From Chloroflexota bacterium (lineage in GTDB: Bacteria; Chloroflexota; Anaerolineae; Anaerolineales; Anaerolineaceae): 52,390 bases of DNA. Of the stretch, positions 44,504-52,261 are shown in pieces. A program made the translations under genes and the position numbers. The notes beneath the pieces are model-generated. The model was not told where the DNA came from and did no database searches. It was given only the letters and a program-made list of their open reading frames with translations. The first letter of the stretch is position 1. Each line of letters starts with the position of its first letter. The stretch lies in contig JAEKNU010000026.1 in the NCBI GenBank assembly GCA_016838895.1, positions 1 through 52,390 on the forward strand, given 5' to 3'.

Positions 44504-44513
44504 AGGAGTTTGA

Positions 44514-44927
44514 ATGAGTAGCAAAATTTGGTTTAGAGTCTTAATTTCTGTAATATTATTGGCTGCACTGATTGGCGCTGGCCTGTGGGTGTACAACATG
44601 GGTGTTGTACAAGGTGCGGCAGTGGATTTTGATGGTGAATTACCTGCAGTATTTTCCGGACGATATATGCCACATGGTGGCATGATATCCGAATATGGAC
44701 ATGGCGGGATGTTCTTTTCTCCCTTCCGCTTTCTCGGAGGCATTATCTTCCTCTTCTTTATCCTGGCTGGTTTCCGCTTGCTGTTTTTTGGTTTTCGAGG
44801 GCACGGCCATTTTCGTCATCACCGCTATGGAAAATGGCAAGAATGTGGACCTGATGGCGTTCCCCCCATGGTAGAAGATTGGCATCGCAAAATGCACGAA
44901 AAAGAAACCACAGTTTCAGAAGAATAG
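44514..44927 (+). CDS. Small His-rich membrane protein
   Basis: A 137-aa protein with two membrane segments (about residues 7-27 and 73-93) and His/Gly-rich stretches on either side (MPHGGMISEYGHGGM; GHGHFRHHRYG). Metal binding is conceivable but no family was recognised. AAGGAG precedes the ATG. A 38-base palindrome separates it from the methyltransferase gene. Confidence 0.65.
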   Translation: MSSKIWFRVLISVILLAALIGAGLWVYNMGVVQGAAVDFDGELPAVFSGRYMPHGGMISEYGHGGMFFSPFRFLGGIIFLFFILAGFRLLFFGFRGHGHFRHHRYGKWQECGPDGVPPMVEDWHRKMHEKETTVSEE

Positions 44928-44939
44928 AACCTTTTCAAC

Positions 44940-44977
44940 CGAATGATCGAATGAAATCAATTTCATTCGATCATTCG
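44940..44977. repeat. 38-base perfect palindrome
   Basis: Arms of 18 bases (44940-44957 and 44960-44977) around a two-base centre, built of repeated CGAATGA units. There is no T run after it. It ends 13 bases before the methyltransferase ATG. Confidence 0.85.
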
Positions 44978-44990
44978 AACGGGATAAAAA

Positions 44991-45671
44991 ATGGAAACAC
45001 TAAAACCAGAAATTTCTGTTGTAAATAGAAACGGATTGCAATATATCAAGAAACAAGGAAAACTGATTCAATATAACCCATGGTTAGGAAATCATTTCGG
45101 GTTCATATACGACACAATGATGAAACATGAAGTATTTCCGAAAACTTTTGGCGGTAGCATTGAAAAACATTACAGTATTCTTAATCGCTTATTATCTGAT
45201 GTTCACCAGCAACATGTCCTTGAATTAGCAACCGGCACAGGCAGTGTCATCCAATTCTTAGCCAATGATAATCAATATACCGGAGTAGATGTCAGCCCGG
45301 ATTTGTTAAAAAGAGCCGGGAAACGCTTGCGATCATCCGGCTTTACAGAGACAAAACTGTATATTGTTAGTGCAGATGATTTACCATTTCAGGATCAACA
45401 GTTTGATTTATGTTTATGCATATTGGCATTGAACTTCTTCACCACTGCTGAAGCCGTTATTAAAGAAGTAAAACGAGTTCTTATCCCCACGGGCAGTTTT
45501 ATATGTTGTGTGCCGATTCCTGAACGTAATCGACTAAACAAAATGATCAATGGCACACTGTATCCCGAAAAAGAACTGCGCAGATTATGCCAGAATTACA
45601 ACTTGAGTATGCAATCCTATCCAGATGAAAACGGGCCATTATTATATTTCAAGGCCGAAAACCATGCCTAG
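44991..45671 (+). CDS. Class I SAM-dependent methyltransferase
   Basis: A 226-aa methyltransferase. Motif I VLELATGTGS is near residue 73-82, the acidic GVDVSPD near 97 and the post-motif KEVKRVLIPTGSFICCV near 155. Methyltransf_11-like; substrate unknown. The ribosome-binding site is poor (GGGAT), and the strong palindrome before it may influence its expression. Confidence 0.87.
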   Translation: METLKPEISVVNRNGLQYIKKQGKLIQYNPWLGNHFGFIYDTMMKHEVFPKTFGGSIEKHYSILNRLLSDVHQQHVLELATGTGSVIQFLANDNQYTGVDVSPDLLKRAGKRLRSSGFTETKLYIVSADDLPFQDQQFDLCLCILALNFFTTAEAVIKEVKRVLIPTGSFICCVPIPERNRLNKMINGTLYPEKELRRLCQNYNLSMQSYPDENGPLLYFKAENHA

Positions 45672-45755
45672 CGCAGGTCAACATCTGCTTGAAACCAGTA
45701 GCGGAAACATTCAATATCGGTTTCTTATCATCCAAACACATCGTAAATTTTTCAA

Positions 45756-45764
45756 TGCTATACT
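45756..45764 (+). promoter_or_regulatory. Extended -10 of the two-component operon
   Basis: TGCTATACT ends eight bases before the ATG at 45773, giving a leader of about two bases at most. The AGGA in between would lie upstream of the start of transcription. Confidence 0.6.
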
Positions 45765-45772
45765 AGGAACAT

Positions 45773-46465
45773 ATGAAGAAAATTCTTGTCGTCGATGATG
45801 AATTAAAAATATTTCAGATTGCCCGCGATTATCTAACCCATGCCGGCTATGAAGTGTTGCACGCTTCTGATGGCCAGGCGGCCTTGAATGTTTTTCGAGC
45901 TGAACACCCCGATCTGGTTGTGCTGGATCTGGGTTTACCCAGAATGGACGGGTTGGACGTAACCCGCACAATGCGCAAAACCTCCAACGTACCCATCATC
46001 ATGCTCACCGCCCGCATAGATGAAAGTGATAAATTAATTGGTTTGGAAATTGGCGCAGATGATTACATCACCAAACCTTTCAGCCCCAAAGAACTTGTTG
46101 CCCGTGTGCGTAGTGTATTGCGCCGTATGGAGAGTATGCAGCCTGAAGCAGAGATCATTCAATTTGGCGAGTTGGTACTGGATACACCGCGCATGCGTAC
46201 GATCCTGAAGGGCAAAGAAATTGAATTGACCAGTACGGAATTTCAAATTTTAACCGTGCTCGCCAAACAACCCGGACGCATCTTTACACGTGCTCAATTG
46301 CTGGAAGCCGTACATGGCGTGGCAATTGATTCGTACGAGCGTGCCATTGATGCACATATCAAAAATATTCGTCGCAAAATTGAGCCCAACCCACGAGAAC
46401 CACGTTATCTTCTAAAAGTATACGGTGTGGGCTACAAATTCAATGACAAACAAGCCGATGCATAA
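45773..46465 (+). CDS. OmpR/PhoB-type response regulator
   Basis: A 230-aa regulator: receiver domain (1-115) with the acidic pair DD at 8-9, phosphorylatable Asp52 in VVLDLGLPRMDG and Lys101 in YITKPFS, then a winged-helix DNA-binding domain (about 130-228) with RTILKGKEIELTSTEFQIL and VYGVGYKF. Partner of the histidine kinase that overlaps its end. Its message looks leaderless. Confidence 0.95.
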   Translation: MKKILVVDDELKIFQIARDYLTHAGYEVLHASDGQAALNVFRAEHPDLVVLDLGLPRMDGLDVTRTMRKTSNVPIIMLTARIDESDKLIGLEIGADDYITKPFSPKELVARVRSVLRRMESMQPEAEIIQFGELVLDTPRMRTILKGKEIELTSTEFQILTVLAKQPGRIFTRAQLLEAVHGVAIDSYERAIDAHIKNIRRKIEPNPREPRYLLKVYGVGYKFNDKQADA

Positions 46466-47603
46466 AAATCGTAGAATCCATCCCCACTTCAACCATCCAC
46501 CACCCTGGTGGCCGGAAGACGAACAATGGCCTCCTCGCAGGAGTCCTGCCAGCCGTCGTTGGCATAGTGCACGTAAGAGCATCATTCGCCGTGTTGGTTG
46601 TGCCTTTGTGATTCTATTTATTGCAATTTTCATCATCGGGGGGAATCTAATTGCCGATATCATCAGGCGAAAAGCTCCACCGCATATGGGTACAATGATG
46701 GAAAATGTGCCTATCGGGGTGCGCATTTTCAGTTGGCTTATTTTCCTGATTGTCATATTCGGCATTCTTTATCTGATCCGTTTTTTTCAAAAAGCAGCGC
46801 TTCCAATGGTTGAAATGCTGGAAGCAGCCGGAAAAATCGCTGATGGCGATTACAATGTACGCGTCCCTGAACACGGTCCGGGAGACCTAATCTCCCTATC
46901 CAAAGCGTTCAATAATATGGCTGACAAACTACACGTAAATGAAGAACAAAGACGCATGCTGCTGGCAGATATATCACACGAATTGCGCACACCATTAACC
47001 ATTATTCAGGGCAATCTGGAAGGTATGCTGGATGGCATCTACCCCGCTGATCCGCGCATGCTGCAGGCTGTTTTGGATGAAACTCATACCATGGAGCGTA
47101 TTATCGAAGATTTACGTACACTAACCGTTGTAGAAAGTGGCACACTTAAATTACAGATGGAAATGGTAGATCCCACTGAATTTTTGGAAGAAATAATATC
47201 CACCTACCAAACATTGGCAGAAGCCAAAGGGATTGCCTTCTCTACATCTATTGCGCCAAATCTTGAAAAAATGGAATTTGACCCAACCAGAATACGCGAG
47301 GTGCTCTCGAATATCATAACCAATGCAATTCGTTACTGCCAGACAGGTTGTAAAATTTGTATGCAATGTGTTCAAAATTCAGAATATTTAGAGATTACGA
47401 TAACGGATTCTGGCAGCGGTATACAGGAAGAAGATTTACCGCATATTTTTGAGCGCTTCTACAAAGGCCGTGATTCCAGCGGTAGTGGATTGGGGCTGCC
47501 AATTGCCAAAAGCCTGGTGGAAGCACATGGCGGGAAGATCAGTGCGCAGAGTGAAATAGATCAAGGAACAACAATCCGTTTCACAATTCCATATACCCAA
47601 TAA
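46458..47603 (+). CDS. Sensor histidine kinase
   Basis: A 381-aa kinase. An unusual Pro/Trp/Arg-rich cytoplasmic start precedes two membrane segments (about 47-63 and 88-110) with a short outer loop. A HAMP domain follows, then His174 in DISHELRTPLT, the N box NIITNAIRYC and G boxes DSGSGIQ and GSGLGLPIAKS. The ATG at 46458 overlaps the regulator gene by eight bases; an in-frame ATG at 46443 is also possible. The signal is unknown. Confidence 0.93.
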   Translation: MHKNRRIHPHFNHPPPWWPEDEQWPPRRSPASRRWHSARKSIIRRVGCAFVILFIAIFIIGGNLIADIIRRKAPPHMGTMMENVPIGVRIFSWLIFLIVIFGILYLIRFFQKAALPMVEMLEAAGKIADGDYNVRVPEHGPGDLISLSKAFNNMADKLHVNEEQRRMLLADISHELRTPLTIIQGNLEGMLDGIYPADPRMLQAVLDETHTMERIIEDLRTLTVVESGTLKLQMEMVDPTEFLEEIISTYQTLAEAKGIAFSTSIAPNLEKMEFDPTRIREVLSNIITNAIRYCQTGCKICMQCVQNSEYLEITITDSGSGIQEEDLPHIFERFYKGRDSSGSGLGLPIAKSLVEAHGGKISAQSEIDQGTTIRFTIPYTQ

Positions 47604-47682
47604 TAATACGTAGCATTGCAGTTTGTATCCATATATAATATCAATATACAAAATATGAAATTTTCTTCCGGAGGGATATGCA

Positions 47683-48507
47683 ATGCTGGAAATTCCAGAA
47701 GCAGCCGTGATCAGTAAACAATTAAACGAAACCATATCAGGAAAAACGATTCAATCTGTGATTGTCGGCCAATCACCTCATTCATTTGCATGGTATTCTG
47801 ATGTACCTGAAGCCTATGCCGCTTCCTTAAATGCCAAGACCATCCAACATTCAGTAAATCTGGGCGGTATGGTAGAAATATTCACCGAAGATTCATGCTT
47901 GTTATTTTCAGATGGGATCAATCTGCGCTATCATTCCTCAATTGAAGATCAACCTGCCAAACATCAATTGTTAATTACCTTTACTGACAATTCCATACTC
48001 AGCGCATCGGTTGCCATGTATGGCGGGTTAGTTTGCTATCCGATTGGGGAATATGAAAATAAATATTATCTTGTTGCGAAAGAAAAACCATCCCCCCTAA
48101 CCGATGAATTTGATATGAATGCCTTTTTATCGCTCTTCGAACCTGGATTGGAAAAGAAATCATTAAAAGCCTTTTTGGCAACAGAACAGCGCATCCCCGG
48201 ATTTGGGAACGGTGTATTGCAGGATATTCTCTATTTAGCTGGCTTACACCCAAAAAGAAAGGTTTCCAGTTTGCAAAACAGCCAAAAAGAAGTGCTCTTT
48301 CATACCATCAAAGAAACACTACAAACCATGACAGATAATAACGGCAGAGATACCGAACGTGATTTGTTCGGATCTCCCGGCAAATACTTAACATTGATGA
48401 GTAAAAATACTAAAGGCAAACCTTGCCAGAAATGTGGCAGTATCATTCAAAAACAATCTTATATGGGTGGCAGTATTTACGTTTGTCCCCAGTGTCAAAC
48501 AATTTAA
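47683..48507 (+). CDS. Fpg/Nei-family protein without N-terminal proline
   Basis: A 274-aa member of the formamidopyrimidine-DNA glycosylase family. The H2TH-like region contains QRIPGFGNGVLQDILYLAG (near 172-190) and the C-terminal zinc finger CQKC...CPQC is intact. The start reads MLEIPEAAV, where active Fpg has MPELPEV: the catalytic Pro after Met is replaced by Leu, while the Glu is kept. Strand-cleaving lyase activity is therefore doubtful. AGGAGG-like CGGAGG precedes the ATG. Confidence 0.85.
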   Translation: MLEIPEAAVISKQLNETISGKTIQSVIVGQSPHSFAWYSDVPEAYAASLNAKTIQHSVNLGGMVEIFTEDSCLLFSDGINLRYHSSIEDQPAKHQLLITFTDNSILSASVAMYGGLVCYPIGEYENKYYLVAKEKPSPLTDEFDMNAFLSLFEPGLEKKSLKAFLATEQRIPGFGNGVLQDILYLAGLHPKRKVSSLQNSQKEVLFHTIKETLQTMTDNNGRDTERDLFGSPGKYLTLMSKNTKGKPCQKCGSIIQKQSYMGGSIYVCPQCQTI

Positions 48508-48576
48508 AAATCGCTGTTATTCCATTGAATGATACGAACCCATTAAATTATGGAACACCTGAATAAGGAGCGAAAT

Positions 48577-49473
48577 ATGAAAATCACCTGGTCTGTTTTG
48601 ATCCTCACCCTCATCTTGAGCGCCTGTACATCGCCGGCACCTGTTGCTACACCAACCCTCGCACCTGACCCATCCACAAAGCGCAGTGGCTCTTATTTCG
48701 GTGAACCCTTGCCCGGAGATGAGCCGGTTCAATTTGGTAAGGGATTTCTGAATGGTTCCTATCATTCCTCCCCTGTTTTTTCACCAGATGGCAATACCGC
48801 CTGGTGGGCAGGGAGCTTTAGCTCGGCAACCATTTACACCAGTCAGGTTGTGGATGGTCACTGGAGTAAGCCTGGCAAAATTGAATTTTCCGATGAAATC
48901 AAATCCTACCGTGATCCGTTCATCTCTCCGGACGGCAGCAAATTCTACTTCATCACTACAGCCGCGTTACCTGGTGAAAGCAGCGGCGGCAAAGAAAATA
49001 TCTGGATGATGGAGAAACAAGGCGACGACTGGGGCGAACCGCAGCCCTTGCCTGATGTTGTGAACGCCCTCAAGCTGCATTGGACAGTCTCAGTGGCAAA
49101 CAATCTTAATTTATACTTTTCCGCCGAAGATCGAGGAAAAGCGGATATTTATCTGTCCCGCTATGTAAATGGTAATTATCAGGAACCTGTGCTGCTTGAC
49201 GCTCCCATCAATACAGATACAATTGAATTCACCCCCAACATCGCCCCCGATGAAAGCTATATCCTGTTTTCCCGCCTGGCTGATAACAATAGCCCGGCCT
49301 ATTTATACATCAGTTATGCGACTGAAGCTGGTTGGTCAGAGCCGCAAAAAGTAGAAAACGTCACCAATTGCATCAGTCCTATCATTACACCCGATCGTCA
49401 GTATCTACTATACATGGATGGTCCATCCATCCTCTACTGGCGGGATACCTCGTTCATTGAAGCATTGCAATAA
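48577..49473 (+). CDS. PD40 beta-propeller lipoprotein
   Basis: A 298-aa predicted lipoprotein: signal peptide MKITWSVLILTLILSAC with lipobox LSAC, followed by several TolB/PD40-like blades (SPVFSPDGNTAWWAG; DPFISPDGSKFYFIT; FTPNIAPDESYILFSR; SPIITPDRQYLLYM). Probably extracytoplasmic binding or scaffold role. AAGGAG precedes the ATG; a longer start at 48550 is not needed. A clear terminator follows. Confidence 0.87.
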   Translation: MKITWSVLILTLILSACTSPAPVATPTLAPDPSTKRSGSYFGEPLPGDEPVQFGKGFLNGSYHSSPVFSPDGNTAWWAGSFSSATIYTSQVVDGHWSKPGKIEFSDEIKSYRDPFISPDGSKFYFITTAALPGESSGGKENIWMMEKQGDDWGEPQPLPDVVNALKLHWTVSVANNLNLYFSAEDRGKADIYLSRYVNGNYQEPVLLDAPINTDTIEFTPNIAPDESYILFSRLADNNSPAYLYISYATEAGWSEPQKVENVTNCISPIITPDRQYLLYMDGPSILYWRDTSFIEALQ

Positions 49474-49497
49474 AAGGAATACATCTCTTCACATACC

Positions 49498-49530
49498 AAA
49501 CCTTCCAGGTTTAAAAACCTGGAAGGTTTT
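49498..49530 (+). terminator. Terminator of the PD40 lipoprotein gene
   Basis: AAACCTTCCAGGTTT (49498-49512) and AAACCTGGAAGGTTT (49515-49529), two-base centre, followed by T-rich sequence. Confidence 0.9.
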
Positions 49531-49569
49531 ATATTTATTAATAAAACTCAAACCATATGTCAAGCGACC

Positions 49570-49616
49570 TTGACATTATATGTAAAGCTAGCTATACTAA
49601 TAATGTAAAGCGCGCT
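49570..49616 (+). promoter_or_regulatory. XRE promoter with repeated operator-like boxes
   Basis: TTGACA (49570-49575), 17 bases, TATACT (49593-49598). Two direct repeats ATGTAAAGCTAGCT (49580-49593) and ATGTAAAGCGCGCT (49603-49616), 23 bases apart, each end in a self-complementary octamer. One lies in the spacer and one just after the -10. A further GTCAAG/CTTGAC dyad overlaps the -35. Confidence 0.75.
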
Positions 49617-49638
49617 AAACATTTCAGGAGGTGCCTGG

Positions 49639-49839
49639 TTGAATAATATCATTCAGGAACTACGTAAATCGCAAAAAATGACTCAGGAAGAATTGGCGGA
49701 TGTATGCGGTGTTACCCGCCAGACGATTATTTCACTGGAAAGTGGTCGCTATAACCCCTCCATTTTGCTGGCTCATAAAATTGCTTCAATTTTTGATAAA
49801 CACATAGAACAGGTTTTTCTGTTCGAAGAGGAATCATGA
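49639..49839 (+). CDS. XRE family transcriptional regulator
   Basis: A 66-aa Cro/CI-type HTH protein: [20 protein letters not shown] then [14 protein letters not shown] and [11 protein letters not shown] start with AGGAGG seven bases upstream. Likely autoregulator of a two-gene operon through the repeats over its promoter. Its stop overlaps the next ATG (ATGA). Confidence 0.93.
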   Translation: MNNIIQELRKSQKMTQEELADVCGVTRQTIISLESGRYNPSILLAHKIASIFDKHIEQVFLFEEES

Positions 49840-50261
49840 TACTAAAAAATAGAAAACACAGCTTAACATCATCTATTGTCATCACGGTTGTGGGCATTAG
49901 CGGATTACTCTACGCCATTTTTTGGCTCCCGCGTGATAATTACCAACAAGGACTAATTTATGGCATCACCAGCGGGCTCCTGCTGACAGGCATCATCGGG
50001 ATTATCTATAGCATTTACCTGCTGCGGCACCCGGAAAAAGCCAAAGAAGCCAGTATCCAAAAAGATGAGGAACGCACCCAGTTTATCCGTATGAAAACAG
50101 CCAGCAGCACCAGTCAGCTTGTCCTGTATGCGGAAGCTCTCGCCTGCCTGATTATCGGATTTATGGGAAATAAAGAAATATCCATGGTGATTGCGATAAT
50201 TTTACTCAGCCAGTTGGCTATTGCTACGATATTTTCAACCTACTATTCGAAGAAGCACTAA
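49836..50261 (+). CDS. Four-helix membrane protein paired with the XRE regulator
   Basis: A 141-aa protein with four membrane segments in two pairs (about 12-30, 38-60 and 92-110, 116-134), separated by a charged loop with [15 protein letters not shown]. This looks like the DUF2178-type proteins often encoded beside small XRE regulators. Function unknown. It starts within the regulator stop codon. Confidence 0.8.
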   Translation: MILKNRKHSLTSSIVITVVGISGLLYAIFWLPRDNYQQGLIYGITSGLLLTGIIGIIYSIYLLRHPEKAKEASIQKDEERTQFIRMKTASSTSQLVLYAEALACLIIGFMGNKEISMVIAIILLSQLAIATIFSTYYSKKH

Positions 50262-50276
50262 ATTTCTTAAAACAAA

Positions 50277-50306
50277 AGAGGTTAATCAAAAGGAGGATTA
50301 ACCTCT
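50277..50306. terminator. 11-bp hairpin after the XRE operon
   Basis: AGAGGTTAATC (50277-50287) and GATTAACCTCT (50296-50306), eight-base loop. There is no T run directly after it, so termination is likely but not certain. Confidence 0.6.
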
Positions 50307-50343
50307 ATACAGATCATTTTTAGATCATATAAAAAAGCATTGC

Positions 50344-50358
50344 ATGATTATCATATAA
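50344..50358 (+). repeat. 15-bp direct repeat, copy 1
   Basis: ATGATTATCATATAA is repeated exactly at 50851-50865. The two copies flank the DUF1772-like gene, this one overlapping its stop codon. Confidence 0.7.
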
Positions 50359-50824
50359 AGAGACTCATACTTAATACCAGAAGAGAAATCAAAGATGAAA
50401 AAAATCGGATAATGTTCAGATAGAAAAATTTTTCTCTAATTGCAACCCAATTTTCTTTTTCTGAAATCTCATTCCAGTTGACCACTTCATCATAAATTGG
50501 CAAATTTTGAAATACTGTAACTAGAAAACAACCTGCAAAAAATATTAAACCTGAAGCAAACAATAATGCTGAATTAACATTAATAAATTTTGTTCCAAAA
50601 ATTGCAATTCCAAAAGGCAAAAGAAATGAAGTGAAAGTAAGTACACTCACAATTATGTTTCCCTTTGCAACCTGTAGAAATCCTTTGAAATAGACAAGAT
50701 ATTCGATTCCAACCATTTTATTCCACTGCTTTTGCAAAATCGCAATAAGTGTTAACATAATGCCGGAAAACAATCCGATGGATACAAATGCAAAAGAAAA
50801 AAGGGTAACAAATATTATTCTCAT
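50351..50824 (-). CDS. DUF1772-like membrane protein
   Basis: A 157-aa protein with four membrane segments. The FQNLPIYDEVVNWN and NWVAIREKFFYLN stretches match the DUF1772/anthrone-oxygenase-like pattern (NxP ... W ... N). Function unknown in this branch. It diverges from a TetR gene across a 141-base gap with dyads, so it is probably the target of that regulator. Confidence 0.75.
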   Translation of the reverse strand: MRIIFVTLFSFAFVSIGLFSGIMLTLIAILQKQWNKMVGIEYLVYFKGFLQVAKGNIIVSVLTFTSFLLPFGIAIFGTKFINVNSALLFASGLIFFAGCFLVTVFQNLPIYDEVVNWNEISEKENWVAIREKFFYLNIIRFFSSLISLLVLSMSLFI

Positions 50825-50850
50825 TTTTCACCTTGAATTGAATCTGAATT

Positions 50851-50879
50851 ATGATTATCATATAATCTACTTAAGTAGA
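50851..50879. promoter_or_regulatory. Divergent TetR operator-like region
   Basis: A perfect 14-base palindrome TCTACTTAAGTAGA (50866-50879) overlaps the end of a second dyad GATTAT-CAT-ATAATC (50853-50867). The second copy of the 15-bp direct repeat spans 50851-50865. Confidence 0.6.
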
Positions 50880-50965
50880 GTATTTAATATAAGATATATT
50901 TTTCTTTCAGGGAAGATACAGTTTTCAGATTCTGTATAAAATTCAACAAACAATGGGAAATGTAG

Positions 50966-51568
50966 ATGGACAATAACTCGGTTGATTTTCGTGTAAAACG
51001 AACAGAAAAAATGTTATTGAATGCCCTGTTTATATTGCTTGAAAAAAAAAGCATCAACAAAATTACTATTAATGATATATGCGTAGAAGCTATGATTCAT
51101 AGAACCACATTTTACAATCATTATGTAGATAAATACGATTTACTCGAATCAGGATTTCAAATCATTTTTGATGAGTTGACCACTGATATAAACACAGTGC
51201 AAGAAGTAATAACGGAACATACGATTGATAACCCGCCACCTCACTTTGTTCGCATATTTCAGCACATACGTCACAAAGAAAAGCTTTATTCATCTCTTTT
51301 GGAACATAAAAGCAACAACTTATTTATCCCAATTTTAAATGACTATCTATCAAAAAATATTATGGAAAGATTGAATTCTCATATTTCTACACCAGGCTCA
51401 TCAATCTCAAACTCATTCATTGCCCAATTTTGTGCTGGCGCAATTGTAAATATCATATGTTGGTGGATTGATCAAAAATTCATGACACCACCGGAAACAA
51501 TGGCATCACACTTATATGGTTTGTTATCAACCGGAATTACACCCATTTTACAAAACAATACTAATTAA
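50966..51568 (+). CDS. TetR/AcrR family transcriptional regulator
   Basis: A 200-aa regulator. The N-terminal HTH is KITINDICVEAMIHRTTFYNHY (about residues 34-55), and the C-terminal domain fits the TetR_C_7-like ligand-binding kind (HKSNNLFIPILNDYL; FCAGAIVNIICWWID). It likely represses the divergent DUF1772 gene. The base composition is AT-richer than the left part of the window. No strong ribosome-binding site is visible. Confidence 0.9.
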   Translation: MDNNSVDFRVKRTEKMLLNALFILLEKKSINKITINDICVEAMIHRTTFYNHYVDKYDLLESGFQIIFDELTTDINTVQEVITEHTIDNPPPHFVRIFQHIRHKEKLYSSLLEHKSNNLFIPILNDYLSKNIMERLNSHISTPGSSISNSFIAQFCAGAIVNIICWWIDQKFMTPPETMASHLYGLLSTGITPILQNNTN

Positions 51569-51639
51569 GGATAACCGTAATCTACTTAATCTTAAATTCT
51601 GTGTCTTAGAATCTAGTAAACAGGTTCGGGAATCAATAT

Positions 51640-52261
51640 TGCATCCGCCAAATACAAATACACCATTTCAATATTACCATTCTGAATCATTTCAGTAGCG
51701 CCCAGCAATGCATTGTACTCATTATCCTCAATATCTAATTTTAAGAGATCAATTTTTGATACTGCATTATTCTTACATAATCATCAATTGTGGTTATTTC
51801 CACACATTCTTCAAGCGAAAAATCAATTACAGAATGGTCAAGTTTACGCATGGATAATGAGACCAGTGTCGATCCTTCTTTATCATAATACAAATTTACA
51901 CACCCCACTTCCTTTCCAATCGCAAGTTGATTGAGTTTTACCTTTAGATTATTTTGAAATCTCTGCAATTCAGAAAATGCGCTTTTTGTTGGCTCAAAGC
52001 AATGTTTTTCAAAAATGGCATTCTTCATTTTCGAAAAAATAATTTCAAATATTGCCCCTTATTACAGCCAATATCAAAAAAAACATATGGTCGATGAGCA
52101 TTTTTTATCATCTGATCTACCGCAACTTTCTCACCACTATACGCAACACTTCCACCAGATCCAATTCCCATCAAGTAATGACTGCGAATGGATAATTTCT
52201 CTAATAATTTTTGGGCATTTTTAGACTTAACAATCCATAAAAGAATTTTTTTTGCCCCCAT
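51640..52261 (-). pseudogene. Decayed FkbM family methyltransferase gene
   Basis: Read on the minus strand from the ATG at 52261, the protein starts as an FkbM methyltransferase (HRPYVFFDIGCNKGQYL) but the frame breaks three times by single-base losses: in the T tract near 52035, near 51788 after TIDDY, and near 51672 after EMV. Joining the frames restores HCFEPTKSAFSELQ, KIDLLKLDIEDNEYNALLGA and FGGCNIDSRT. After that the family sequence ends, so the C-terminus is missing. Either a true pseudogene or affected by sequencing errors, but the truncation argues for decay. Confidence 0.85.
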
